A DNA stretch of 64,000 nt from Lachnospiraceae bacterium (GCA_017450485.1 JAFSTN010000042.1:107300-171299); one strand, 5' to 3'; shown: positions 35,279-44,950, counted from the stretch's first letter. Numbers and translations: made by a program. Notes: generated by a model not told the origin, from the sequence alone.

Positions 35279-36679
35279 TTAATAAGCATTTTTATCGATG
35301 AACATCCTGAATACCGTGAGCAGCATTATCTTGATGTCGAATCCCGGTGTCCAGTTTTCTATGTAATAGATGTCATGCTCCACCCTTCGCTTGATGGATG
35401 TATCACCCCTGTAACCGTTGATCTGAGCCCAGCCGGTGAGCCCCGGACGCACCTGATGTTTGACCATGTACCTGGGGATCTCCTCTCTGAACTTCTCAAC
35501 GAACTGAGGCCGCTCGGGGCGAGGTCCGACCACACTCATATCGCCCTTTAATACATTAAAGAACTGTGGCAGTTCGTCAATGCTGAACCGTCGTATGAAC
35601 CTGCCGACCGAAGTGACTCTCGGATCATCCTTAGTCGTCCACTCCTTTGATTCGGCTTCTTCCTTCTGGACCACCATGGATCTGAACTTGTACATTTCAA
35701 ACGGCTTATTGTGAAGACCTATCCTCTCCTGCTTGAACATGACCGGGCCCGGTGAGGTAAACTTGATCGCTATCGCCGTGATCAGCATGATCGGAGATGT
35801 CAACACTATCGCTATGATGGAACACAGCAGATCCATGAGCCTTTTGATTGCCTTATTGAACGGATCCGAAAGCGGAACATTACGTATGTTCACAACACTC
35901 AGTCCCAGCACATCTTCGGTATAGGGATTGGCCGGGAACAGCGAGTTATAGTCCGGGATGAACTTGGTATGTACACCGGATTTCTCACACATGGAGACTA
36001 TCTGCTCCAGCTTGTTGTAATCGCCCAGTGCCAGCGATATATCTATCTCATCCAGATTATTCTCCGGCAGGATATACTCGAGATTCTCGATCCTGCCTAT
36101 AACCTTCACTCCGCGGTATAAAGTGCCTGCCGGTACATGATCATCCAGAATGCCTCTGATCACATATCCCCACTGAGGATTGTTGCTGACACGATTGATA
36201 TATTCTTCACCGGCACGGGAATATCCGACCATGAGTATGTATTTAACATTGTAGCCCTTACGTCTGAAGTACTCCAGCAGAGTGCGCAGGACACTTCTGA
36301 ATATCGTCGTCAGAACCACATTGATCCCGAAGAACATCAGGATCATGGAACGTGAAAAGTGGATCTGTTTGATGACATACAGAACCACGATGATGCCGAT
36401 CGTTCCGAACAGGTTGGCCTGAAAGATATTGACCAGCTCATACCTCCTAAGCGTAGCACGCTTCGGGGTATAGAGGTTCATCATATAATAGAGCACCACA
36501 TATCCCGGCACAATGAACCACAGCGCCATCATATACTGTGTCATCGACAGCCCCGGAGGTTCGTTCTGCCATGGTGCTCCGAACTTCAGATACCAGGCCA
36601 GCAGGTATGAAATTGCCACCACTATCGCATCCAGAACCAGATGCAGGTGGTTAAAGGCTTTCTGGTGATCTTTAATCAT
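35279..36679 (-). CDS. polyprenyl glycosylphosphotransferase (initiating sugar transferase)
   Basis: Moves a sugar phosphate from a UDP-sugar onto undecaprenyl phosphate, starting glycan assembly. The 466-residue protein has four or five N-terminal membrane helices (about 12-120), a CoA-binding-like Rossmann domain (LMVGYSRAGEEYINRV near 149), one further helix near 283-305, and the catalytic sugar-transferase domain with KFRSMVV near 331, DELPQFFNVLKGDMSVVGPR near 375-394 and RPGLTGWAQINGYRG near 416. No ribosome-binding site precedes the ATG, while a good promoter ends nine bases away. It heads the LCP-GT2-acyltransferase run. Confidence 0.94.
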   Translation of the reverse strand: MIKDHQKAFNHLHLVLDAIVVAISYLLAWYLKFGAPWQNEPPGLSMTQYMMALWFIVPGYVVLYYMMNLYTPKRATLRRYELVNIFQANLFGTIGIIVVLYVIKQIHFSRSMILMFFGINVVLTTIFRSVLRTLLEYFRRKGYNVKYILMVGYSRAGEEYINRVSNNPQWGYVIRGILDDHVPAGTLYRGVKVIGRIENLEYILPENNLDEIDISLALGDYNKLEQIVSMCEKSGVHTKFIPDYNSLFPANPYTEDVLGLSVVNIRNVPLSDPFNKAIKRLMDLLCSIIAIVLTSPIMLITAIAIKFTSPGPVMFKQERIGLHNKPFEMYKFRSMVVQKEEAESKEWTTKDDPRVTSVGRFIRRFSIDELPQFFNVLKGDMSVVGPRPERPQFVEKFREEIPRYMVKHQVRPGLTGWAQINGYRGDTSIKRRVEHDIYYIENWTPGFDIKIMLLTVFRMFIDKNAY

Positions 36680-36687
36680 ACATAGTT

Positions 36688-36716
36688 ATAATACAACATT
36701 TAGAGATAATATACAA
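36688..36716 (-). promoter_or_regulatory. promoter of the initiating-transferase operon
   Basis: Minus strand: -35 TTGTAT (36711-36716), 17-base spacer, -10 TATTAT (36688-36693). The start site falls about 2-3 bases from the ATG at 36679. Confidence 0.55.
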
Positions 36717-36760
36717 AAAATAACTATATTTAGTAAATATGCCATGCCGTGGCGGATGCA

Positions 36761-37921
36761 TCAGCCGAACATCTCGCGTACGCGATGAAGGAATGTATGT
36801 GACTCCCTGATCTTCGCCAGACCGTTCGCGGCGATCTGTCTGCGCTCATCGTCATGTTCCAGATAATACCCGATCTTGCCGAGCATGTCCTCAACGGATT
36901 CGTAATATACATAGTCATCACCGGGCACGAACATATCCGCCAGGTCTCCTGCCCACGATGACATCAGGAATCCGCCCGCTCCCATGATCTCGAAGCATCG
37001 GAGAGGTGCTCCGTTAACTATGCTTCGAAGGGAAATATTCAGATTGATGCGCGACCGTTTAAACACGAGCGGTGTCTCTTTGAACTGATCTGCCGGGCCG
37101 TGATTGTTCACACCCCTGAAAGACACAGTCCTGTCATGCGTATACAGGGCAACGTTGTAACGTTCTCCAAACACAAGGCCCAGTTCTGTCAGAATGCGAT
37201 GCCGCTCCTCAACGGTGACCTGCCTGTCGAGCACATATTGTGAAAACAGAGTCCTCATGGTGATAACACTGCCCGAAGACGGTTCGAGCGGAAGTGCCGC
37301 GTGCATATCCTCCAGAATTTCGTCGTTGAGCAGCTGTTCTGTCAGATCCATGCCATAGAGATGTTTCTGTGCCTCTATGATCCCGCGTACATATCCGAAA
37401 GTATGGTCGGGCAGTCCCTTATCAACCATACGGTGGTAAAAGTCATGTCTCTCGTTATACAGCGACCCCACAAACGAAATATCCGCTTCATATCCGCGGG
37501 GTGCGGTCTTACTCAGAGATTCAACTCTATCGGGATCGGCAGCCATGGGCAGGAATTTGATGGTATTTATGCCCTCAGCGTGGAATTTCAGATAAGTATC
37601 CGAATCAAAAACATATATATGATTGGTCGGATAAGCGACGGTATATGAATACAGATGTACACAGGGGTTGTCATATACCCATGCATAATAGGCCATCCCC
37701 TGTTCTTTGGCCGCTTCGGCCACATTGGGGAAATAATTAAAACCATATACTATATCACATGCGTTTTCCCGGACAGCCTTTGTCACTTTGTCCGTGATAT
37801 TCGGCCTCAGCAGTTCGTCCTGTGATGTCCTGAGCACCACCACGTCATGTCCTGCCATTCGCATGGCCTGTATCATCTCGGGATTACAGCAGCACTCCCA
37901 CAGCAGATAAAGTATCTTCAT
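36761..37921 (-). CDS. CgeB-like glycosyltransferase, copy 1
   Basis: A 386-residue GT-B-type transferase of the CgeB/DUF3880 group. N-terminal Rossmann half with WECCCNPEMIQAMRMAGHDV and YGFNYFPNVAEAAKEQG near 59; C-terminal GT half with ADISFVGSLYNERHDFYHRM near 145-164, INLNISLRSIVNGAPLRCFE near 300 and IMGAGGFLMSSWAGDL near 321. No membrane segments. GGGAG precedes the ATG, which overlaps the stop of copy 2 by 4 bases. The family modifies spore coat in Bacillus (CgeB), flagellin or other surface glycans elsewhere. It is last in the operon; the distal end faces the next promoter. Confidence 0.85.
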   Translation of the reverse strand: MKILYLLWECCCNPEMIQAMRMAGHDVVVLRTSQDELLRPNITDKVTKAVRENACDIVYGFNYFPNVAEAAKEQGMAYYAWVYDNPCVHLYSYTVAYPTNHIYVFDSDTYLKFHAEGINTIKFLPMAADPDRVESLSKTAPRGYEADISFVGSLYNERHDFYHRMVDKGLPDHTFGYVRGIIEAQKHLYGMDLTEQLLNDEILEDMHAALPLEPSSGSVITMRTLFSQYVLDRQVTVEERHRILTELGLVFGERYNVALYTHDRTVSFRGVNNHGPADQFKETPLVFKRSRINLNISLRSIVNGAPLRCFEIMGAGGFLMSSWAGDLADMFVPGDDYVYYESVEDMLGKIGYYLEHDDERRQIAANGLAKIRESHTFLHRVREMFG

Positions 37922-39270
37922 ATGTCGCTCCCATTCGTCCGGGTATCGATATCCCGCATGATCATTGAGATCATTGATGTCACTCTGTCCATTATCGTAT
38001 GCCGGGCCATAACCTCGGCATATCCGTTCGCGGCGATCTGCTGTCTCTCATCCTCATGTGTCAGATAGTATCTGACCTTCTCACATGCATCTGTCGGAGT
38101 CTCGTATACATCCAAATGTCTGCCGCTCTCCAGATACTCCGGTATCTCCTCCTGTGCATTGGTCAGCAGGAAGCCCCCGCATCCCAGCACATCCCATATC
38201 CTCTGAGGCAGTCCTGTGCGTATCGAGCGTGTGGTGGTATTGATATTGATACGGCTGGTTGCAAACACACTCGGCATCTCATTCAGAGTATTTACACCGC
38301 CGTGACATACGATATGCGGACTGATCTGTCTTATCAGAGCTGTATCGCTTCTGGTAAAAAGGTGCATGCTGCCGATATCTCTGATGCTCTCCGCGATCGA
38401 TGACAGGAGCATCAATCTGTCACGAACCGTAAGCTCTCCTCCGAGGCACGAATTGATCCCCCAGAACATTGCGATATCGCGTACCGGATCCTCGAATCCT
38501 TTCAGAGACTCAGGCAGATGTTCCTCCAGCTCATTCCTGAGTTCGTCAACGAGACGGTAGGCTGCATCGGGGTCTTTCGAAGTGCGTTCCCCTGAACCAT
38601 CGGAAGAAGCGAAGCCGGCACCTCCCACATCAAGCACTGCCTCCATGAGATCCTGTCCGGGCAGAAGCTCCTGAGCGGCGAGCAGTCCGTCACACATACC
38701 CTGTACGCGTGAAGATAGTTTCCCTCGGATACCGGCATAAGGATTTTTCTCACTGTACAGAGAGCCTACGAACGAAACATCATACCGGTAGTCCGAAGGT
38801 GCGGTCAACGTTCCGCCTGTATGCCGAGCATTTCCGGAAGAGGACGTCGTCGAAGCTCCCGGGGCATGTATCAGCGGATTTACTCCGAGCGGCAGATGAT
38901 AGATGTGACCGGGGTTCTCATCCGCCACCTCCAGATACTGTCTTCTGTCAAACAGAAATACCCTGTTCACGCTGTTGCGTATAGCAGGAGACAGGAGTTC
39001 AGCCACCGGACAGTCCACACTCACGCACACATACATGACATGCAGGCGCTCGCATATATCCGAAATATACGGAAAAAAATTGATACTGAAGACAAACATA
39101 GGCTTGTGCGTCAGTATCATCTCAGCGATAGTTCCTATCCTCACATCCGCGGGAATGGACTTATCCCTCATCTCCTGATCATCTTCGATCACTTCCATGC
39201 CCAGTGCCTTGAAGGCTTCTATATATCCGGGCTCGCATATGCTGTTGTATCTGTGGATCACTATCTTCAT
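37918..39270 (-). CDS. CgeB-like glycosyltransferase, copy 2
   Basis: A 450-residue paralog of the next gene, with the same parts: FSINFFPYISDICERLHVMY near 59, DVSFVGSLYSEKNPY near 168, INTTTRSIRTGLPQRIWDVL near 345 and GCGGFLLTNAQEEIPEYLE near 365. It has an extra Ser/Gly linker near 140-163 and a longer middle. The two share order and motifs but are clearly diverged, so this is an old duplication. It overlaps both neighbours by 4 bases (the MurD paralog upstream, copy 1 downstream), which suggests equal production of three proteins. Confidence 0.85.
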   Translation of the reverse strand: MKIVIHRYNSICEPGYIEAFKALGMEVIEDDQEMRDKSIPADVRIGTIAEMILTHKPMFVFSINFFPYISDICERLHVMYVCVSVDCPVAELLSPAIRNSVNRVFLFDRRQYLEVADENPGHIYHLPLGVNPLIHAPGASTTSSSGNARHTGGTLTAPSDYRYDVSFVGSLYSEKNPYAGIRGKLSSRVQGMCDGLLAAQELLPGQDLMEAVLDVGGAGFASSDGSGERTSKDPDAAYRLVDELRNELEEHLPESLKGFEDPVRDIAMFWGINSCLGGELTVRDRLMLLSSIAESIRDIGSMHLFTRSDTALIRQISPHIVCHGGVNTLNEMPSVFATSRININTTTRSIRTGLPQRIWDVLGCGGFLLTNAQEEIPEYLESGRHLDVYETPTDACEKVRYYLTHEDERQQIAANGYAEVMARHTIMDRVTSMISMIMRDIDTRTNGSDI

Positions 39271-40460
39271 AATTCCGCGAATACATAATCCTTGAACATC
39301 TCGCCTCTCTGCTCAAAGTTCTTAAAGTAACCGTACGAAGCGGATGCCGGGCTTAAGATGCAGGCTTTTCCGGGCGGTGTGATATCACGTGCCAGCCTGA
39401 CAGCCCTGTCCAAAGTCTCCTCATAATACACATAGTCCAGATCACTGACCTCACTGTATATCCTTTTGCCGGAATCGTAAGAGCAGATATATCTGTACTC
39501 GGGATGGGCGTGCATATAGTCGATCAGGACCTCATAGCCTATACCTCTGTCCATTCCGCCCACAAGCACGCTGTATGCACCCGGTACTGACTCGAGTGCC
39601 TGTATAGTGGCTTCGGGTATCGTCGAAATCGAATCATCATAATACCTGACACCGTCACGCTCACCTATATATGCGAGTCTGTGAGGCAGTCCCCTGAAAT
39701 CATGTAAGGCTTCGACAGCGGCTGCGCGGTCAAACTCAAGGACATCCGTCACGATCTTCAATACGAAATTCGCATTGCACACATTATGTTTGCCCAGGAT
39801 CTGCAGATCATAATCCCCGGTGGTATCATACGGCATGCGGATCACTTTTGCCTTCGTATCTATCTCAGGTACCCCGTCTCCTACCAGGAATATATCATCC
39901 TCCCGCTGGTATGAGGTGATATGCTTCTTCGCTTCGAAGTACCTGTACATAGTGCCGTAGTAATCCAGGTGTTCCTCATGGAGGTTCAGGAAGACCGCTA
40001 TATGCGGAGACACATGTACGTGCGCCAGCTGGTGGCACGACATCTCAAATACGACCAGTGTATCGTCATCTATCTCATCGAAGAAATTCAGACACGGCTC
40101 ACCGATATTTCCGAGCAGAATGGTCTTTCCGGGGCGCACCTTCGTCAGTACATGATGGAGCATGGATGACGTAGTACTCTTGCCCTTGGTCCCCGTGATG
40201 CCGATCACACGGTCACGATATTCCTCCAGAAAAAGTTCTGTCTGGGAGGTATACTTCGGATCCTCATCATCCATCCTGATACCGGGACTCTTGATGATCA
40301 GATCATATTTATCCTCATCTATCTCCTCGCGGCTGCCCTCAAACACCTCCACGCTTGCAGGCTCGCAGCACCGCTTCAGGAACTGTCTGGTGGACTGACC
40401 CTCTCGTCCGTATCCCCATATCAGTATGTTAAGTCCACGCAGATTATCTATCACACCCAT
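39267..40460 (-). CDS. MurD-like Mur ligase in a glycan operon
   Basis: An ATP-dependent amino-acid ligase of the Mur family, 397 residues (usual MurD about 450). Seen: the N-terminal Rossmann domain with IWGYGREGQSTRQFL near 14-28, the P-loop ITGTKGKSTTSSM at about 88-100 (MurD typically GTNGK), FEMSCHQLAHV near 140, LNLHEEHLDYYGT near 158, and the C-terminal RGLPHRLAYIGERDGVRYYD near 263-282. It lies upstream of two CgeB-like transferases with 4-base overlaps, well away from division-cluster genes. It may be the only MurD, a second copy, or a ligase for another substrate; motifs alone cannot tell. No clear ribosome-binding site. Confidence 0.85.
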   Translation of the reverse strand: MGVIDNLRGLNILIWGYGREGQSTRQFLKRCCEPASVEVFEGSREEIDEDKYDLIIKSPGIRMDDEDPKYTSQTELFLEEYRDRVIGITGTKGKSTTSSMLHHVLTKVRPGKTILLGNIGEPCLNFFDEIDDDTLVVFEMSCHQLAHVHVSPHIAVFLNLHEEHLDYYGTMYRYFEAKKHITSYQREDDIFLVGDGVPEIDTKAKVIRMPYDTTGDYDLQILGKHNVCNANFVLKIVTDVLEFDRAAAVEALHDFRGLPHRLAYIGERDGVRYYDDSISTIPEATIQALESVPGAYSVLVGGMDRGIGYEVLIDYMHAHPEYRYICSYDSGKRIYSEVSDLDYVYYEETLDRAVRLARDITPPGKACILSPASASYGYFKNFEQRGEMFKDYVFAEL

Positions 40461-40488
40461 GATGTCTGTCTCGTCTTCTCCGTTCGAT

Positions 40489-41289
40489 CTATTTCACGTA
40501 ATAATGTCTCGCTATCCACTTCGAGAGGCCGTCAAGACCGGGATATACTATCCTCTCGCTCATATTCAGCTGGTCCAGCATATCTCTCACGCGCCATCTT
40601 AAGCCTGCTTTGATGATATACTTCACGGTATTCTCGGTGTGCTCGTCAAGGAATTTCTCGATATCGGTCATCTGCATCGGAACCAGTGAGAAAAATGAAT
40701 ACTGGTTCACTATCCTCTGATTGATGGACGGAGGTTCGATGATGACCATGGCCCTGTCCCCCATATCGGAATCATACTCGGAGAGAGAATCAGCCGCTTC
40801 GAGAAGCATATCCACGGAAAAGATCGTAGACTGCTTGCGATTGACTATCTCCTGATATCTGTTCGGGAGCAGCCGGTGCATCTCATTCATGTCTATACGC
40901 CATACCATGCAGTCATGCTCTTCCATCAGAGACATATTGTCTTCTGCCGTGGCGAAATGCAGCCCTACCAGAGCCGAATGAGTCCAGTCGAGGAGGCGCG
41001 TCGGCAGTCCGTAATGCTGCCCGAGTATCATCTGTCTCCAAACCGACTCGGCAATAGTAGGATCACCGATCACAGCATACTTCGCGAAGTTCTCAAGTAT
41101 CGCGGGCTCGAGTACTTTCTGCAGATGCTTGCAGTTACGATGCAGGCTCGTCTCCATTTTGAAGGAAGAGTTCGGCATGCCTCGGTAGAGGTATGAGTTC
41201 CTGTATCTGTCCAGATCTTCACGGTATTCCTGCTCCGTCATGAAAGCGGCCAGGCTCTCCAGATCCGATATGATCACTTCTTTTATCAT
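40489..41289 (-). CDS. FRG-domain protein
   Basis: A 266-residue protein with the FRG domain, named after its conserved Phe/Arg/Gly core; biochemical role unknown. The signature parts are SYLYRGMPNSSF (about 32-43), LGQHYGLPTRLLDWTHSAL (about 89-107) and LHFATAED (about 110-117). No membrane segment or signal. GAGAGG precedes the ATG. It is placed between MATE and MurD-like genes with gaps of 23 and 28 bases, so it is part of the same transcript. FRG proteins are sometimes found in defence islands; here the context is surface glycan. Confidence 0.88.
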   Translation of the reverse strand: MIKEVIISDLESLAAFMTEQEYREDLDRYRNSYLYRGMPNSSFKMETSLHRNCKHLQKVLEPAILENFAKYAVIGDPTIAESVWRQMILGQHYGLPTRLLDWTHSALVGLHFATAEDNMSLMEEHDCMVWRIDMNEMHRLLPNRYQEIVNRKQSTIFSVDMLLEAADSLSEYDSDMGDRAMVIIEPPSINQRIVNQYSFFSLVPMQMTDIEKFLDEHTENTVKYIIKAGLRWRVRDMLDQLNMSERIVYPGLDGLSKWIARHYYVK

Positions 41290-41312
41290 GTGCTAAACCT
41301 CTCGATCGGATA

Positions 41313-42689
41313 TCAATCCACACCTTCGGGAACCTGAGAGATGATCTCTCTGTTGATGCGGTACAGAAAGTACAGCGTACACAGCAGAGACATGACCTCG
41401 GCTATGGGGAAAGACCACCATACATTGTTCACATTACCGGACCGTGCCAGCAGGTAAGCCGCCGGCAGCAGTACCACTATCTGACGCATGATGGATGTAA
41501 GCATACTGTATATCCCGTTACCCAGACTCTGGAATGTCGATCCCACTATGATGCATACAGCGGCGATGGGGAAATGAACGGCAATGATTCTGAGTGCCGG
41601 TATCCCCATACTCAGCATATGCTCCGATGCATCAAACAATGCAAACAGTTCCCCGGGCAGCGCCTCAAATATCAACACTCCGACCAGCATGACAGCAACC
41701 GCATATATGCATGCGATACGCATGGTCCTGACCATTCTGCGTCTGTTCTTTGCGCCATAGTTGTATGCGATGATCGGTATCATGCCGTTATTAAGTCCGA
41801 AAACCGGCATGAAGATGAAACTCTGAAGCTTGAAATACACCCCGAATACAGCGACTGCGGTGGACGAGAATACTCCCAGGATCTTGTTCATGCCGTAAAC
41901 CATCACCGAACCGATCGACTGCATGATGATCGACGGCAGACCGACGCTGTATATCCTTTTGATCACCTTCATATCCGGTCTGAAGCCCTTGAAGGATATC
42001 TGTATCTCCTTATTGACTTTCAGGTTAATGATAAGCGCCAGCGTACCGGCTACGATCTGACCCGCAACGGTTGCAGTCGCCGCGCCTGCTATGCCCATGC
42101 GGGGAGCGCCGAGAAGACCGAATATCAGGATCGGATCCAGAATGATATTGGTCACTGCGCCACACATCTGAGTGATCATGTTATAGAAAGTCATGCCTGT
42201 GGATTGCAGCAGTCTCTCAAATATGATCTGCGAATATATGCCGAAGCTCAGGGTGGTACATATGGTCAGATATGTCACACCGTACTCGACGATATTCGGA
42301 TTATCTATCTGGGTTTCATAGAAAGGCCTGATCAGTGTAAGGCCTACGATAAGAAACACAATATAACTGACAGCTGCCAGAAAGATACCGTTTGTAGCTG
42401 CCTTGTTGACTCTCTCCCGATCTCCGGCTCCGAGGGATTTACTGAGCATGGCATTTACGCCGACACCCATACCCATGCCCAGAGCCATCATCAGCATCTG
42501 CATGGGAAAAGCAAGTGACACCGCCGTCAGAGCATCCTCTTCGATACGTGCCACGAAAACAGAGTCCACTACATTGTACAATGCCTGTACCAGCATAGAG
42601 AGCATCATCGGCACAGACATCGTGATAAGCAGTTTATTGATGGGCATGGTGCCCATTTTGTTTTCTTCAAGTAACAGTTCTTCGTCCAT
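41313..42689 (-). CDS. MATE family transporter
   Basis: A 458-residue polytopic antiporter with about twelve hydrophobic helices. The N-terminal half shows NKLLITMSVPMMLSMLVQAL near 18-37 and VVDSVFVARI near 41-50; the second half ARIVG-like FGLNNGMIPIIAYNYGAKNR near 288. It would export cationic compounds or, given the neighbours, a lipid-linked or small-molecule product. Its start lies inside the last 23 bases of the kinase gene, which implies coupled translation. Confidence 0.92.
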   Translation of the reverse strand: MDEELLLEENKMGTMPINKLLITMSVPMMLSMLVQALYNVVDSVFVARIEEDALTAVSLAFPMQMLMMALGMGMGVGVNAMLSKSLGAGDRERVNKAATNGIFLAAVSYIVFLIVGLTLIRPFYETQIDNPNIVEYGVTYLTICTTLSFGIYSQIIFERLLQSTGMTFYNMITQMCGAVTNIILDPILIFGLLGAPRMGIAGAATATVAGQIVAGTLALIINLKVNKEIQISFKGFRPDMKVIKRIYSVGLPSIIMQSIGSVMVYGMNKILGVFSSTAVAVFGVYFKLQSFIFMPVFGLNNGMIPIIAYNYGAKNRRRMVRTMRIACIYAVAVMLVGVLIFEALPGELFALFDASEHMLSMGIPALRIIAVHFPIAAVCIIVGSTFQSLGNGIYSMLTSIMRQIVVLLPAAYLLARSGNVNNVWWSFPIAEVMSLLCTLYFLYRINREIISQVPEGVD

Positions 42690-44916
42690 CGGTCAGATAA
42701 CCTTCCAGTTTTTTTACCATAGCTGTCAGCTCAACAGGCTTGGATATATAATCATCAAATCCTTCCTGCAGATACATCTCACGGGAGCCTTCGATAGCGT
42801 TGGCAGTCAGTACGACCATAACGGTCCTCTCGGGTGCCAGTCCCTCCCTGCGTATGATCTTGAGTGTTTCTATACCGTCCAGCTCAGGCATCATATGATC
42901 AAGGAATACCACATCGTATTCATTCTGACGCATGAGTTCTATCGCCGCGTATCCGGACATAGCCTCATCGGGCACTATTCCGCACAGTTTGAGATAATTC
43001 CTCGTAACCTTCTGGTTCAAAGCGTTATCGTCCACTACCAGTATGCGGGCATCGGGTGCGTAGAAAGTGATATTTTTCTTGGAGCGCATATCATCGATAG
43101 CCGCGCGTTCCTTGTAGTTGCCTATAGGTCTGGCATCGATCACATCCTGTCTGATATCAAACCAGAATGTCGATCCTTTGCCATACTCACTTTTGACATA
43201 TATGTGCGATCCCATCAGGTCCAGTATACGATAGACTATCGCCATGCCCAGTCCGGTACCCTCGATATTGCGGTTGCGCGATTCGTCCAGACGTTCGAAC
43301 GAATAGAAGAGTCTGCTCAGATCTTCTTTACGTATGCCTATACCTGTATCGCTCACCTCGACGTGAAGCCAGATGTTTGAACTGTCATCTACCTCTTTGC
43401 CCATGCCTCTGTTACGCTTTATCGAGAGTGTTATCCGGCCCTTGTCGGTATATTTGACAGCATTGCTGAGGAGATTGGTGATAACCTGCATCAGACGGTT
43501 ATCGTCTCCCTTCATTCTTGACGGCAGAGTATCATCGATGAGAAGTTCAAAATCCAATCCCTTCTCTGCCGCTCTGGATTTGGTGGAATTAACAGACTTC
43601 TCTATGAATGATACGGTGTCATACTCGGCCGGGATGATCTCCATCCTGCCGTCTTCGATCTTGGAGAAATCAAGTATGCTGTTGATCAGATACAGAAGAG
43701 TATGGCCGGAGCTCTCTATCGAACCGGCATAGTCCAGGATAGTCTCATCCTCGCATTCCTGCATGATCATCTCATTCATGCCCAGGATGGCATTGATGGG
43801 TGTTCTGATCTCATGTGACATCTGTGCCAGGAACTTGCTCTTGGCACTGTCGGCAGCGATGGCTGCATCCGTAGCGGCACGCATCTGTTCATTGTATTTA
43901 TTTACGCTGTCCAAATACCTGCGCTCAGCGGTCACATCTCTGAGCACGACATAATATCCGGCTTTTTTCTTGCCGTCTCTGATATACTCGGCTCTGGTCT
44001 GATAATATCTGTCCCCGACGTTGATCGTGCTGACCAGATCCGTCTCATCTGACTCAAATCTCGATATGCACTCCCCGAGATGTCTGAACTCCGGCACTGT
44101 CTCGTTCAGGAGATGATCGGTCTGAGCGGTACGAAGCCCGGGGATCATATTCTGGGCGGTCTTATTGGACAGAAGCAGTCTGCGCTCCAGATCGAAGCAA
44201 ACCAGACCGTCCGCACCGTCTTCAAGTACATTCGACGAGATGTCGCCGGTGATATTATAGAGCCTGACTCTGTGAGAAATAACAAGGAATACTATCTCGA
44301 CTATGATATATGCCGCCGGAGAGAACTCTATGCTCTTAGTGATCATGCGTCCCCCGAAGAAAGCAAATACGGCAATAGTCATGGTGACCGAAAGAATATA
44401 GATGTTCTTTACCGAAGCATCGGGCTTTTTGAAATAGCTGTATATCAATACGATAATGGTCGCAAGCAGATAGGCCACAATCATGATATAAAAGAACTTA
44501 TGCATGGGGCCGTACTTCTTCACCAGTACGGATACTCCGTTCTCCTGCCTGAGAGAAACCTCTTCATACAGCAATTTGTTCTGTCCGATGGTCAGGACAC
44601 ACATATACATGAACATGCTCGCACCGAAGAGGATCAGTCGCACCCACGAGGGAAGATTAATGTGACACAGATGACAGACCACAAGGAAAGCAAAAAGCTC
44701 CAGAAAACACCCGCCAAGATATATCAGCTGATTGGCAAGAACAGCTGTATCAACATTGGTGGCGGTAGCCAGCTTGATGTATCCCAGGATATTTATCGGA
44801 ACAAGTATGAAAAAGATCGCGAAGTCCACGTCTATCCTGACCTGCCATCTGGCCGAAAGGATCAGCAGCAGGATTATTGATAAAACAAAGAGTACATTGT
44901 AATACATCAAGATCAT
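42667..44916 (-). CDS. hybrid sensor histidine kinase/response regulator with 7TM head
   Basis: A 749-residue membrane kinase. Domains: seven-helix N-terminal sensor (about 1-215), a PAS-like segment (about 225-345), HisKA with SHEIRTPINAILGM (His about 368), HATPase with NLLSNAVKYTD (about 455), DTGIGI and GTGLGMAI, and a C-terminal receiver with VVDDNALNQ and the phospho-Asp in VFLDHMMPELDG (about 673). There is no output domain, so it must signal onward or act by phosphotransfer. The ATG at 44916 has AGGTG six bases away; an in-frame GTG three codons earlier lacks spacing. It heads the run MATE-FRG-MurD-CgeB-CgeB. Confidence 0.92.
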   Translation of the reverse strand: MILMYYNVLFVLSIILLLILSARWQVRIDVDFAIFFILVPINILGYIKLATATNVDTAVLANQLIYLGGCFLELFAFLVVCHLCHINLPSWVRLILFGASMFMYMCVLTIGQNKLLYEEVSLRQENGVSVLVKKYGPMHKFFYIMIVAYLLATIIVLIYSYFKKPDASVKNIYILSVTMTIAVFAFFGGRMITKSIEFSPAAYIIVEIVFLVISHRVRLYNITGDISSNVLEDGADGLVCFDLERRLLLSNKTAQNMIPGLRTAQTDHLLNETVPEFRHLGECISRFESDETDLVSTINVGDRYYQTRAEYIRDGKKKAGYYVVLRDVTAERRYLDSVNKYNEQMRAATDAAIAADSAKSKFLAQMSHEIRTPINAILGMNEMIMQECEDETILDYAGSIESSGHTLLYLINSILDFSKIEDGRMEIIPAEYDTVSFIEKSVNSTKSRAAEKGLDFELLIDDTLPSRMKGDDNRLMQVITNLLSNAVKYTDKGRITLSIKRNRGMGKEVDDSSNIWLHVEVSDTGIGIRKEDLSRLFYSFERLDESRNRNIEGTGLGMAIVYRILDLMGSHIYVKSEYGKGSTFWFDIRQDVIDARPIGNYKERAAIDDMRSKKNITFYAPDARILVVDDNALNQKVTRNYLKLCGIVPDEAMSGYAAIELMRQNEYDVVFLDHMMPELDGIETLKIIRREGLAPERTVMVVLTANAIEGSREMYLQEGFDDYISKPVELTAMVKKLEGYLTDGRRTVT

Positions 44917-44950
44917 ATCATTCACCTAAATAGACCGAAGAAACTAATAA

